Assembly: GCA_963784995.1 (NCBI GenBank)
Contig: CAWATZ010000003.1
Coordinates: 1,488,001 to 1,552,000, forward strand
Reading direction: 5' to 3'
DNA length: 64,000 bases
From: CAWATZ01 sp963784995
GTDB taxonomy: Bacteria > Planctomycetota > Planctomycetia > Gemmatales > Gemmataceae
This document shows, in pieces, positions 1-8,832 of this stretch. The stretch's first letter is position 1. Every line of letters starts with the position of its first letter. Made by a program: the position numbers and the translations under genes. Below the pieces are notes generated by a model. The model was not told the origin of the DNA. It made no database searches and saw only the letters and a list, made by a program, of their open reading frames with translations.

Positions 1-2720
1 GGGTGCTGCTGGTCGGCAAGCACAACGTGCGGGCGCTGAGTCTGAACCTGGGCAAGGAGCAGTGGAGCCTGGAAGTGGGCCTGCCTTCCGGACTGGGCAT
101 CGCCAGCGACGGCATTTACTACCTGCCGCTGCGAAGCGCCGCGAAATCCCGCGCCCGGAGGTCTGCGCCATCGACGTGGCCCGGGCCATGATTTACGAAC
201 ATGCCCGCTCCCCCAAGAAGGAAGTGCCCGGCAACCTGATCTTTGCCGAGGGCCTCGTTGTCTCCCAGACGCTGACCGAGATCGTTGCCTATCCGCAGTT
301 CCGCGACCACCTGGCCGGTATCGAGGAACGGCTCAAGCGCAACCCCAAGGACCCGACCGGCCTGATCGGCCGCGGCGAACTGCGTCTGGACCGGGGCGAC
401 CTGGAGGGGGCTACCGACGACCTGATCCGGGCGCTGAAGCAGGAACTGCCCCGGGACGTCCGGGCCCGGGCACGCGCCACGCTCCACGAAGTCCTGACCG
501 AGTTTCTGCTGCGCGACTTCAGCAAAGCGGAGAAGTACCTGCCCGAATACGAGGACGTCAGCAAGCTCGACCTGGAAGGGGTCCGCAACGAGACGGAGAA
601 ACAAGAGCGGCAAAACGAGGCCCGGCAACGGCACGCCAACTTCCTGTGCCTGGTTGCCAGGGGCAAGCAGGCACAGGGCAAGCTGGTCGAGGCATTGGAC
701 AAGTACCTGGAGTTTGCCGCCCTGGCCGGCAAGGAGGAGCTGATCGCCGCGCTCGACGAGCCGGCCGTCCGGGCCGCTCGGGACGTCTGGGCGCAGGGCC
801 GCATTCGCGCCATGATTGCTGCCGGGACGCCGGAGCAACGCAAACCCCTGGAGGAACGGATCACTGCTCGCTGGAAGGAGATCCAGAATGGCAAGGCCGG
901 CAAGGGTGCCAAGGGTCTGGCCGATCTGCGCACCTTTGTCGAGGTCTTCGGTTCCACCTGCAAGGCAGGCAAGGAGGCCCGCTTGCTGCTGGCGGAACGG
1001 CTGATGGAAACCGACCCGGACCTGCTGCTGGAAGCGGAGCAGCAGCTGAATCTGCTGCGCGGTCCCGGCGAAGACCCGACTGTGGCGGCCCGCGCGATCG
1101 AATGCATGGCTCGCCTCAGCATCCGCAAGGGTTTGCTCCGGGATGCGGCCCATTACTCCCGGCTGCTGTGTCGTGACTTCGCCGAGGTCCCGGTAATTCA
1201 CGGCAAGACCGGCGGCGACATCTTTGACGAACTGGCCAGCGACAAGCGCATGCTGCCCTTCCTACACGAACTGGAACGGCTGGGAGGCGCTTCCCGGAAG
1301 ATCGGCGTTAGCCAGCAGGTCGGGAGTTTCCCCTATCAGAACCAGCTCTACCACCTGGGACAGTTTGGCGAGAAGAGCCCGTTCTTCCAGGAGAACCAGC
1401 TGGTGGTCCGCTACCAGCCGCACAGCCTGCGGATGCTGGACCGGGCCAGCGGCAAGGAGAAGTGGAGCCAGGCGCTGACCCAGACCATGTTCCAGAACCT
1501 GGTCTGGGGCAACGGTCAGAATATGCCCAAATTCCCCTTCCTGAACCTGGGGCACCTGGTGGTGCTGCCGCTGGGACACGTGGTCTTCGGCATCGATCCG
1601 ATCCACCGCAAGCTGCTCTGGGAGAAGAACCTCGCTGGCAGCGTCCTGGCGGAAGCGTGGGCGGGACCGACCCCCAACCAGATCGCCCAGCTGACGGTCG
1701 ATCCACGCGACAACTCGGTCCTGGTCCTTTACGCGGACGGCTGGACGCAGCGCCTGGCCGCTGGAGGAATGATTGCGGACGGTGTGCTGTGCTTGCAGTT
1801 GCGCGACGGCCTGGTCGGGATGGATCCGCTCACGGGCCGAACCCTGTGGACGCGGTCGGACGTGAGCGTCCGCTGCCGCGTCTTCGGCCACGAGCAGGTC
1901 CTCTGCATCGCGGAGATGGACGATCAGAACAAGGCCCGCAGCACCCGGGTGCTGCGGGCCTGCGATGGCGTCTCGATCAAGGTGCCTGACTTCGCCGCCT
2001 TGTACGAGAAGCGCGTGGGGCAGGCCGGGCGGACCCTGGTGCTACGCGAACCTGGCCCCGGCGAAGGCACGACGCTGCGGCTGTACGACGTGGCCGCCGG
2101 CAAGGACCTGTGGAAGGGCGATTTCCCGGCGGGCTCGATCCTGCTCAAGCCGGTGGGGGCCGACCTGACGGGCATGCTGGCGCCGGACGGCACGGTGCGC
2201 GTGATTGACGTGGCCCGTCACCAGGAGGTGCTCAAGAGCAAGGTCGATCCCCAGAGCTTTGCCGGAGCGAAGGAGATCTGGCTGCTGGCCGACTCGCAGG
2301 ATTACTACCTGGCGGCCAATGGTCCACCCGACGGGGGCGCGATCCAGTCCGTGCTGATGCCGGGCACCGGCTTGCAGGCGATCCCGGTCAACGGCGAGGT
2401 CTGCTGCTTCCACGGTGCCGACGGCAAGCTGCGCTGGCGGGAAAAAGTCGCCAGCCAGATGCTGGTTCTGGAGCACTTCCGCGAGTTGCCCATTCTGCTG
2501 TTCGCTGTCCGCCGAATCCAGCCTCGATCCAATGGGTGGGTTTGCCTGGCAAGGCAGCGTGCTCGGCATCCAGAAGAGCAACGGCAAACTGCTGGTCGAT
2601 ACGGACAAGATTCCGAACGGCGTCAACTTCCATGCTCTGAACTATGCCCGCGGCGGCAAGGTGGAATTGGTCGGCACGAATCTGAAGTTCGTCTTTCAGA
2701 GTGCCGATGCGGGCAAGTAA
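1..2720 (+). CDS. PQQ beta-propeller / TPR protein, 5'-partial, two frameshifts
   Basis: Large planctomycete-type protein with PQQ-like (quinoprotein-type) beta-propeller blades and a central TPR region; probably a secreted or periplasmic scaffold, enzymatic role unknown. The gene starts before the window: an open frame from base 3 gives a propeller blade with the usual W-x-L pattern (KEQWSLEV). Around bases 131-150 the coding signal jumps to another frame, which then carries TPR-like helices (about 300-1250) and several propeller blades (about 1300-2480) with repeated G-x-x-LW motifs. Near 2500-2515 it jumps again and the last blade ends at the stop at 2718-2720. Both jumps leave homologous-looking sequence on each side, so the break is small. 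I read it as one gene with two indels, not two genes. It converges on the FHA kinase, separated by a perfect palindrome. Confidence 0.75.
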
Positions 2721-2722
2721 GG

Positions 2723-2810
2723 CGAGCGGCAGGCCCAAAGTAGCCATCACGCTCCGCGTGATGCAGGCTCATCACGCGGAGCGTGATGGCTACTTTGGGC
2801 CTGCCGCTCG
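2723..2810. repeat. perfect 41-bp inverted repeat between convergent genes
   Basis: Arms 2723-2763 and 2770-2810 are exact reverse complements with a 6-base loop. Each arm itself contains a small palindrome (CATCACGC...GCGTGATG). It begins just after the stop of the upstream gene and would form a very strong bidirectional hairpin, so it could end transcription of both convergent genes, but there is no T-run. Confidence 0.85.
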
Positions 2811-2865
2811 TCTAAGGCGAGGCGCACCCGCCGCATCGTCGGGCATGGCATCTTCCGCGACCCGC

Positions 2866-4140
2866 TCAGGTCGGGACGCCCAGGGTGCGGGCCAGCGTTT
2901 CCAGCTGGTTCAGCAGGTCCACCGCCGTCGCGGGCCGGTCGTCGGCACGCTTGGCCAGCAGCTGGAAGATCAGCGCCTCGAACGCGGGCGGGATCGCCGG
3001 CTGGAACTGCCGGATCGGGGCCGGCGCCTCCTGCTGGATCTTCAGGACGGTCTGGATGAAGTTCTGGCCTTCGTGCGGCGGTCGCCCGGTGCAGAGGGTG
3101 TAAATGGTGGCGCCCAGGCTGTACAGGTCGACCCGGCCATCGACGGGCAGCACGCCGCCGCTGGTGCGCTCCGGCGACATGAAGCGGACGTCGCCGGGCA
3201 CCTCGCCGGGCTTGGTCAGGCTCAGGGCCTGCTTGCCCTCCAGCGCCTTGGCGGTCAGGGCGTCGCCGAGCAGGGCCACCTGGTCGCTGCCGCGGATCAG
3301 GATGTTGGCCGGCGTGATGTCCCGGTGCAGGATCTGGTGGTGATGGATGAACACCAGGGCCCGGCACACGTGCGCTCCCACCCGCAGCGGCAACTGCCAG
3401 CTCAGGGCGTTGCCCTTGCCGAAGCGGGCCATGATCTGGGCCAGGCTCTCCCCCTCGATCAGGTCGGTGGCGATCCAGCAATACGGCCCGGTCTTGCCGG
3501 CGCCGCGAACGGTGACCAGGTGAGGATGCTTGAGCGGCATCAGGGTCTTCATGGCCCGGATGAAGCGCTGCACGTCCTCCTCGTCCTGGCTGAACTCGGG
3601 CCAGAACACCTTCAAGGCGACCGGCTTCCTGGCCTTGCGGTCCTGAGCGCGGAAGACCAGGCCGTTCTCGCCGCGTGCCAGCACCGTGCCGATCTGGAAA
3701 TGGGCCAGCTGCTGGCCGGCCAGCTCCTGAAGCCGGTCCGGCAGCAAGGCGGAGCGCCGGGTCTGCTTCGCGGCCGGGTGGGGCACCCGCTTCGCGGGTG
3801 CGGGCAAGGGGTCGGGCGAGTCGGACACGGTGAGCGGCAACTCGCTGGCCGTCTGCAGGACGATCTGCGTGTCGCCGATGCGGACCACGTCGCCGGACTT
3901 CAGGGTCGTGGTCTGGGCCACCCGCTGGCCGTTGACGTAGGTGCCGAACTTGCTTCCCAGGTCGAGGACCTTGACCTGGCCGTGCTCGAGAAAGAACTGG
4001 CAATGGACGCTGGAAACGGCCTTGTCCGAAAGGCGGGCATCGGTGCTCGGGGCCCGGCCGACAATCAGCGGCGCGGTCGCGGACAGGGGGAAATCCCGGC
4101 CCTTGTCAGGCCCGATGGTAATGCGCAGCGTCGGGGTCAT
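2866..4140 (-). CDS. FHA domain - Ser/Thr protein kinase with altered DFG motif
   Basis: 424 residues. Residues 1-97 form an FHA phosphothreonine-binding domain (GR at 28-29, SSVH at 43-46, GTYVNG at 66-71). Residues about 147-410 form a PknB-type kinase domain: glycine loop ARGENGLVF, VALK lysine at 177, HRD at 272-274, MSPE in place of APE. The DFG position reads DAL (293-295): the magnesium-binding Asp is kept but the Gly is lost, so activity may be reduced. I chose the ATG at 4140; the frame is open further upstream but that part is translated repeat. FHA fused directly to a kinase is common in planctomycetes and suggests the protein docks on phosphorylated partners. No membrane segment, so probably cytoplasmic. 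The next gene upstream on this strand is the bestrophin-like gene, about 190 bases away across a repeat. Confidence 0.85.
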   Translation of the reverse strand: MTPTLRITIGPDKGRDFPLSATAPLIVGRAPSTDARLSDKAVSSVHCQFFLEHGQVKVLDLGSKFGTYVNGQRVAQTTTLKSGDVVRIGDTQIVLQTASELPLTVSDSPDPLPAPAKRVPHPAAKQTRRSALLPDRLQELAGQQLAHFQIGTVLARGENGLVFRAQDRKARKPVALKVFWPEFSQDEEDVQRFIRAMKTLMPLKHPHLVTVRGAGKTGPYCWIATDLIEGESLAQIMARFGKGNALSWQLPLRVGAHVCRALVFIHHHQILHRDITPANILIRGSDQVALLGDALTAKALEGKQALSLTKPGEVPGDVRFMSPERTSGGVLPVDGRVDLYSLGATIYTLCTGRPPHEGQNFIQTVLKIQQEAPAPIRQFQPAIPPAFEALIFQLLAKRADDRPATAVDLLNQLETLARTLGVPT

Positions 4141-4221
4141 GGCGCTTTCTCGAACTCCAAAACCAGCAACCGAAGGAATCGTCCCTGACAGGATGGTGAT
4201 TCTGGGATCGTAACCTAACCG

Positions 4222-4346
4222 CCTTTCCGTGACAAGGTGACTGCGAAGATGACAAGGTGACAAGGTGACAAGGTGACAAGGTGACAAGGTGACAGGTTTT
4301 CGTTCACCTTGTCACCTTGTCACCTTGTCACCTTGTCACGGAAAGG
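4222..4346. repeat. 8-bp tandem repeats arranged as an inverted repeat
   Basis: The unit GACAAGGT is repeated head to tail (about five uninterrupted copies at 4251-4293) and then occurs inverted (ACCTTGTC, four copies at about 4304-4338). The outer ends CCTTTCCGTGACAAGG and its complement match. The inverted part runs into the 3' end of the bestrophin-like gene and supplies its last codons and stop. It lies between two genes on the minus strand. Confidence 0.85.
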
Positions 4347-5235
4347 TCCGCCAGGTCCCGGCCGATCATGGCACAGATCTGGTCCAGGGGCAGGTGATTG
4401 GGCTCCAGGCCAAAGGGATCTTCCACCTCCACGCCGGCCTCCTCAATGCCCAGCATGCCCAGCGACACCACCGCCGTGATCACCGGGGCCATGAAGCTGA
4501 TCGCCGGCACCAGCACGAACGGCAAGGAGCCCAGGTAGACGAACAGCACCTGCTTGATCAGGGCCGCGTAGACAAAGGGCAGAGGCGTGCGATGGATCTT
4601 CTCGCAACCGCCCTGGTTATCGACCAGGATGTCAATCAGCGTGACCATCCGCTGGGCCAGGAGCGGGTCGAGCTGATTGCGGGCCTGGCCTGCGCCCGCG
4701 AATTCCCGGACGGACTTTCCTGGCGGACCAGCACCCATTCGGTCAGGAAACCCGCCAGCACCTGAGCGGGGTTGCCGACCGCGGCCAGGCGTTCCAGCAC
4801 GCGGCCCGGCAGCAGATGGCGAACGCAAGCCAGGTCGCGGTTGTCGCGCAGCTGTTCCTTGAGCAGCACCACGTAGGCCGTCACCATCCGGGCCAGGTCG
4901 TCGGCCGGGGGGGCGGCCTCGGCACCCAGCCGAACCAGGTTGCGCGTGGTGTTGACCAGCATGCCCCAGTGCGAGCGCGCTTCCCAGAAGCGATTGTTGG
5001 ACGAGTTGGTCCGGAACACGATCAGCATGCTCAGCGCCACGCCCAGCACCGTATGGCCCACCGTATCGACCCTGGGCAGAGGCATCTTGCAAGGGATCAG
5101 GACCTTCTCGTTGAGAAAGTAGAGGGCCAGGCAGAAGCCGGTCAGCAGACCCACCAGGCCCAGCACCCGCGGCAGGACGCTGCCCTGCCACGAGAAGCAG
5201 GTCCGCCACCAGCTCGTTCGGTCGTAGTCGATCAT
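4328..5235 (-). CDS. bestrophin-like (RFP-TM / UPF0187) chloride channel, frameshifted
   Basis: Membrane protein of the bestrophin-like family, which forms anion channels. The start ATG at 5235 opens a frame with the family's N-terminal signature, including WRTCFSWQGSVLPRV, two hydrophobic helices and the highly typical FRTNSSNNRFWEAR segment. Around base 4700 the coding signal moves to another minus-strand frame, which carries the C-terminal half (RMVTLIDILVDNQGG, then PFVYAALIKQVLFVYLGSLP and a further hydrophobic stretch). Both halves are needed for the usual length of about 300 residues, so a small indel near 4690-4720 splits one gene. The last residues (LSVTR) and the stop are encoded inside the 8-bp repeat array, so the natural end may have been changed by the repeat. 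Confidence 0.8.
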
Positions 5236-5262
5236 CGCGGACTGTCTTTCTCCCCACTCCCC

Positions 5263-5413
5263 GCGCCAGTTAGCCCGAAGCGCCAGCGAGGGTGGGCTAA
5301 CTGGCGCGGGGAGGGTGGGCAAGATTCCCTCGCTTCGGGCTAACTGGCGCGGGGAGGGTGGGCAAGATTCCCTCGCTGGCGCTTCGGGCTAACTGGCGCG
5401 GGGAGTGGGGAGC
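5263..5413. repeat. intergenic direct and inverted repeats with a shared AGCCCGAAGCGCCAGCG core
   Basis: Three inverted copies of a GGGCTAACTGGCGCGGGGAG unit follow one copy in the opposite direction. Two of them are joined by an identical spacer that includes GGTGGGCAAGATTCCCTCGC. The core AGCCCGAAGCGCCAGCG is also the core of the tandem array at 54486-54667, so the two arrays are related. Lies between the start of the bestrophin-like gene and the end of the receptor kinase gene. Confidence 0.8.
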
Positions 5414-5415
5414 GT

Positions 5416-7920
5416 TCAATCTTGTTTCTCCCAGTGCCTGCCCCAGCCATCGTACAGCTTTTTCACGAACGCCTCCCACTCCCCCCGGCTTCGCCACGCC
5501 GGGAACGGATCGGGAGACAGCGGCCCGGACGAGCGGTAGACAATCTGGAACTGCGGCAGCGACCTGGGATCGGCAATGAGGCCAAGCAGCGCCGTGCGGT
5601 CGGCGTGCTGCGTGGTCGCATCGATCCGGATCGGCCCCTCAGGCGCCTCCACGGTCAGGCCGCGTAACGCCTTGCGGACCGCGCCGGTGTCGGGCCGGCC
5701 GGCTTTCATGACCGCCGCCTTCCACAGGTAGACCCCGAAATACGCGGTTTGCATGTCGTCGTTGACCCGCTCCTTGTCGCCGTAGCGCTTGCGGAAGCGC
5801 TGCAGAAACGCCTGATTCGACGCACGATCCAGGCTGCTGAAGTAGCAGCCAACGGCGTAGTCCCCCTTGAGCAATTCGATCGGATAGGAGGACAGTTCAT
5901 TCTCGCTGATGCCGCACCACACCGTGGGGGTCGTCGGCGGACCAATGCCGCCGCGGCGCAGCGCCCGGAGAAAGGCAAGCAGACCGTAATCGTCGCTGGT
6001 ATTGACGATGACGTCGGGCCGACGTTTCTTGATGTCCGCGACCACCGGGCCGAAGTCGGTTTCCTTCAGGGGAAGCGAGGCCTGCCAGAGCGTGCCGCCC
6101 TCACTCTCGATCTGATGTTCGAGGACCGTTTGCGTGCCGCGCGAGCAGACCTCCTCCGAGCCAACCAGGTAAAAACGGGGCGGACCCTTCAGCAGCGTCT
6201 GAGAGGGCCAGGCGAGCTGCCAGGGGGTTGTCATCCCGGCGGTCTGGGCCAGGGCGGAGGCGATCTCGGCCCTGTGCAACTGGAACAGCCAGCGGAGCGC
6301 GGGGAGGCCGGTCTGGTTGGGGGTGCCGCCCAGGTAAACGACGTTCGGCGAAGACTCCAGCCCTTCGCAGGCGGCCGCGTAGAAGAGGAGCCGATCGTGT
6401 TTCTCGCAGATCGGCAGGACCCGCTTGCGCGCGGCCGAGGACCAGCAGCCGAAGATCACCTCGACCTGGTCCTTCTCAATCAGCTGCTGTGCCTTGTGGG
6501 CAAACACCTCCGGATCGGAGGCTCCGTCCTCATCGATGGGCTTGATCTGCCGACCCAGCACTCCTCCCGCCGCGTTGATCTCCTCGATGGCCAGGTCCAG
6601 AGCGTGAACGATCGGCCGTTCTCGTCCCGACAGGTTTCCCTTGAGACTGTGCAGGATTCCCACCTTGAGGGGAGGCAACTCCCCGGCCGGTTCGGGTGGG
6701 CCGCCGGATTGCTGTTTCGGGGTCTCGGGTTGGGTGGAGTGATGCGTGGCGATTTTCTGCCAGCCGGCGACCACGCTGACGATCACGGCGGCCAGCAGGG
6801 TCAGGCCGCCGAGCCAGAGGCTGAGGGCGCTGGGCCGGCGGCGCAGCCGCTGAATCTGCGGGGCCGTGTCCGCCGGGGCGGTCGGCACCGTGTCCAGGCG
6901 GGCGTCGTGTTCCAGCTGCTGCAACCGCTTTACCAGGAGCCTGGCGCTGGCGGGGCGATCGCTGGGATTGCGCGACAGCAGTTCCTGGATCAGCCCGGCA
7001 ACGGGGGCCGGGAGCTGCGGCGCCCTGTCGCGGACGATCACAGTCCGGCCGGTGACGATTTCCCGGAGCAGGGTCTGCGTTTGCGACCTCTTGCCGGCCA
7101 GGGGCGGCTGACCGGTGAGCACGTGAAACAGCAGACAGCCCATGCTGTACAGGTCGGCCCGGGCATCGACCGTCTGGCCCGCGGCCTGTTCGGGGGCCAC
7201 GTACCCCAGGGTGCCCAGGAACTGGCCGACCTGGGTCAACTGAGAGGAGCCCTGGACCGGGCGGGCGATGCCGAAGTCGATCAGCTTGACCCGGCAAAAC
7301 CGGCCGTCCCGGAACTCCAGCCAGAGGTTGGCCGGTTTGACGTCGCGATGGACCACGCCATGCTCGTGCAGCACGGCCAATCCCTCGGCCGTCTGGCGGG
7401 CCAGGGACAGGGCCTCGGCCAGAGGCAGCCAGCGATCGCGCTTGAGTTTCGCTTCCAGGGTCATCCCCTCCAGCCGTTCCATGGCCATGTACGGGATGCC
7501 GTTCTGTTCGCCGACCTGGAAGAGCGCCACCACGTTCTCGTGGGACAGGCTGGCCAGCAACCGGGCCTCGCGCAGGAAGCGCTGCCGCAGGCTGGGGTCG
7601 GCCAGGTCCGGGCGCAGCACCTTCAAGGCGACCCGGCGGTGCAGGACGGTGTCCTCGGCGTCGAAGACGATGGCCATGCCGCCCTCGCCCAGCTGGCCGA
7701 CGATGCGATACGAGTCGAGCCAGCCCAGCTCGCCCGGGGCCCGCGGCGGGGCCAGGAAGTCGAACCGCGTTGGAGCGGAGGGGTCGGCACGCAACCGTTC
7801 CTGGCAGACCGGGCAGTCGCGCAGATGCTGGCGCAGGGCCGCCGCCTCGGCTGCCGGGAGCCGATTGGCGAGCAGGTCCTGGACCTTCTCGGGCGACGGA
7901 CAGGAAAGCGCGGAAGTCAT
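5416..7920 (-). CDS. transmembrane Ser/Thr kinase with UrtA/AmiC-type urea/amide-binding sensor domain
   Basis: 834 residues. Domains in order: an N-terminal zf-HC2-like zinc motif (HLRDCPVC, 32-39, with an earlier Cys at 7); a PknB-family kinase domain about 71-340 with all key residues (GEGGMA loop, VALK Lys100, HRD 191-193, DFG 215-217, APE); a basic patch and one membrane helix about 366-388; and a periplasmic type I binding domain about 418-800. That last domain starts VGILHSLKG, then AIEEINAAGGVLGR, a DGASD stretch, FGCWSSAARK and GLESSPNVVYLG, the pattern of the ABC urea/short-chain amide binding family (UrtA, FmdD, AmiC; Peripla_BP_5). So the protein looks like a one-piece receptor kinase sensing urea or an amide outside and phosphorylating inside. 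No ABC transporter or urease gene is nearby. The ligand is inferred from family only. Confidence 0.88.
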   Translation of the reverse strand: MTSALSCPSPEKVQDLLANRLPAAEAAALRQHLRDCPVCQERLRADPSAPTRFDFLAPPRAPGELGWLDSYRIVGQLGEGGMAIVFDAEDTVLHRRVALKVLRPDLADPSLRQRFLREARLLASLSHENVVALFQVGEQNGIPYMAMERLEGMTLEAKLKRDRWLPLAEALSLARQTAEGLAVLHEHGVVHRDVKPANLWLEFRDGRFCRVKLIDFGIARPVQGSSQLTQVGQFLGTLGYVAPEQAAGQTVDARADLYSMGCLLFHVLTGQPPLAGKRSQTQTLLREIVTGRTVIVRDRAPQLPAPVAGLIQELLSRNPSDRPASARLLVKRLQQLEHDARLDTVPTAPADTAPQIQRLRRRPSALSLWLGGLTLLAAVIVSVVAGWQKIATHHSTQPETPKQQSGGPPEPAGELPPLKVGILHSLKGNLSGRERPIVHALDLAIEEINAAGGVLGRQIKPIDEDGASDPEVFAHKAQQLIEKDQVEVIFGCWSSAARKRVLPICEKHDRLLFYAAACEGLESSPNVVYLGGTPNQTGLPALRWLFQLHRAEIASALAQTAGMTTPWQLAWPSQTLLKGPPRFYLVGSEEVCSRGTQTVLEHQIESEGGTLWQASLPLKETDFGPVVADIKKRRPDVIVNTSDDYGLLAFLRALRRGGIGPPTTPTVWCGISENELSSYPIELLKGDYAVGCYFSSLDRASNQAFLQRFRKRYGDKERVNDDMQTAYFGVYLWKAAVMKAGRPDTGAVRKALRGLTVEAPEGPIRIDATTQHADRTALLGLIADPRSLPQFQIVYRSSGPLSPDPFPAWRSRGEWEAFVKKLYDGWGRHWEKQD

Positions 7921-7997
7921 CGCGGTGCGCTCGCTGGGATGGTCAGGGGCATTTCCGTCAATACTTCTTTACAACAGAACGCGCTCGCCCGCCAGTT

Positions 7998-8022
7998 GTA
8001 GGGAACGCCCTCCGTGGCGTTC
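7998..8022. repeat. single copy of the GGGAACGCC dispersed repeat
   Basis: Sequence GGGAACGCCCTCCGTGGCGTTCC, broken here as GGGAACGCCC / TCCGTGGCGTTCC, lies 23 bases before the carbonic anhydrase start. Three more copies cluster at 10671-10766. Confidence 0.8.
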
Positions 8023-8044
8023 CGGCCAGGAGAGAGAGGCGACC

Positions 8045-8731
8045 ATGACGCGCATCATTCGAGGCGTCCTCGATTTTCAGCGCTCGATCTTTGAAGAGAA
8101 GCGCGAGCTGTTCCAGCAGCTGGGCCAAGGCCAGACACCGCTGGCGCTGTTCATCACCTGTTCCGACTCGCGCATCAGCCCAAATCTGCTGTCCCAGACC
8201 GAACCGGGCGAGCTGTTCATCTTGCGCAATGCCGGCAACATTGTGCCGCCCTTCAGCAGCGGCCACGGAGCGGAGGCGGCCACAATCGAGTACGCCGTGG
8301 TCCAGCTGCGGGTCAACGACATCATCCTGTGCGGCCATTCCCGCTGTGGCGCCATGCACGGGCTGATCGAGCCGGACGCCCTGAAAGCCCTGCCCAGCGT
8401 CGCCGGCTGGCTGAAACACGCCCTGGCCATCTTGCCGGCGCTGGAGATGGCCGGCAAGCTCTCGCCGGAGGACTTACTCCGGCGCGCCATCGAGGAGAAC
8501 GTCCTGCTGCAGCTGGAGCATCTCAAGACCCATCCGGCGGTGAGCAACGCCCTGGCGGCACGGACCCTGCGGCTGCACGGCTGGGTCTATCATTTCGAGA
8601 AGGGGGAGGTGGACGCGTACGATCCGCTCAGTGGCGGCTTTATTCCCCTGGAAATGCAGGTGCGGCAGCGATTGCTGGAACACGCCGAGAAGGACGCCGG
8701 GCCACGCACCGAGTGGGACACGCACATTTGA
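8045..8731 (+). CDS. beta-class carbonic anhydrase
   Basis: 228 residues. Interconverts carbon dioxide and bicarbonate in the cytoplasm. The zinc ligands of the beta class are all present: Cys39 in CSDSR (39-43, with the Asp-Arg dyad Asp41/Arg43), His98 and Cys101 in CGHSRCGA. Length and the C-terminal GxVYHFEKGEVDAYD region fit the class. Start ATG at 8045 has a purine-rich AGGAGAGAG about ten bases upstream. A GGGAACGCC repeat lies in its 5' region and a perfect REP-like hairpin follows the stop by 19 bases. The bicarbonate it makes could feed pyruvate carboxylase encoded 2 kb downstream on the same strand, although a minus-strand gene lies between, so they are not one operon. Confidence 0.93.
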   Translation: MTRIIRGVLDFQRSIFEEKRELFQQLGQGQTPLALFITCSDSRISPNLLSQTEPGELFILRNAGNIVPPFSSGHGAEAATIEYAVVQLRVNDIILCGHSRCGAMHGLIEPDALKALPSVAGWLKHALAILPALEMAGKLSPEDLLRRAIEENVLLQLEHLKTHPAVSNALAARTLRLHGWVYHFEKGEVDAYDPLSGGFIPLEMQVRQRLLEHAEKDAGPRTEWDTHI

Positions 8732-8750
8732 GGGGCCTGCTTCTTCAGGT

Positions 8751-8818
8751 GGCGAGCGGCGCGGCGTCAGCCCGCCGGTGAAGCGTTTCACCGGCGGGCT
8801 GACGCCGCGCCGCTCGCC
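8751..8818. repeat. REP-like palindrome, family A copy 1
   Basis: Perfect 32-bp arms (8751-8782 and 8787-8818) with a 4-base loop; arms begin GGCGAGCGGCGCGGCGTCAG. The same arms with different loops occur at 14357, 28302 and 36666. It sits between the convergent carbonic anhydrase and TPR genes. Confidence 0.92.
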
Positions 8819-8832
8819 AGCAAGTGAAACCG

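Noticed and set aside
119..1201. Long open frames on the minus strand opposite the PQQ/TPR gene
   Set aside because: They mirror a high-GC gene on the other strand, have Gly/Arg/Gln-rich composition and no ribosome-binding site.
5749..8001. 750-codon plus-strand open frame opposite the receptor kinase
   Set aside because: Exact antisense of a well-supported kinase/sensor gene; composition not protein-like.
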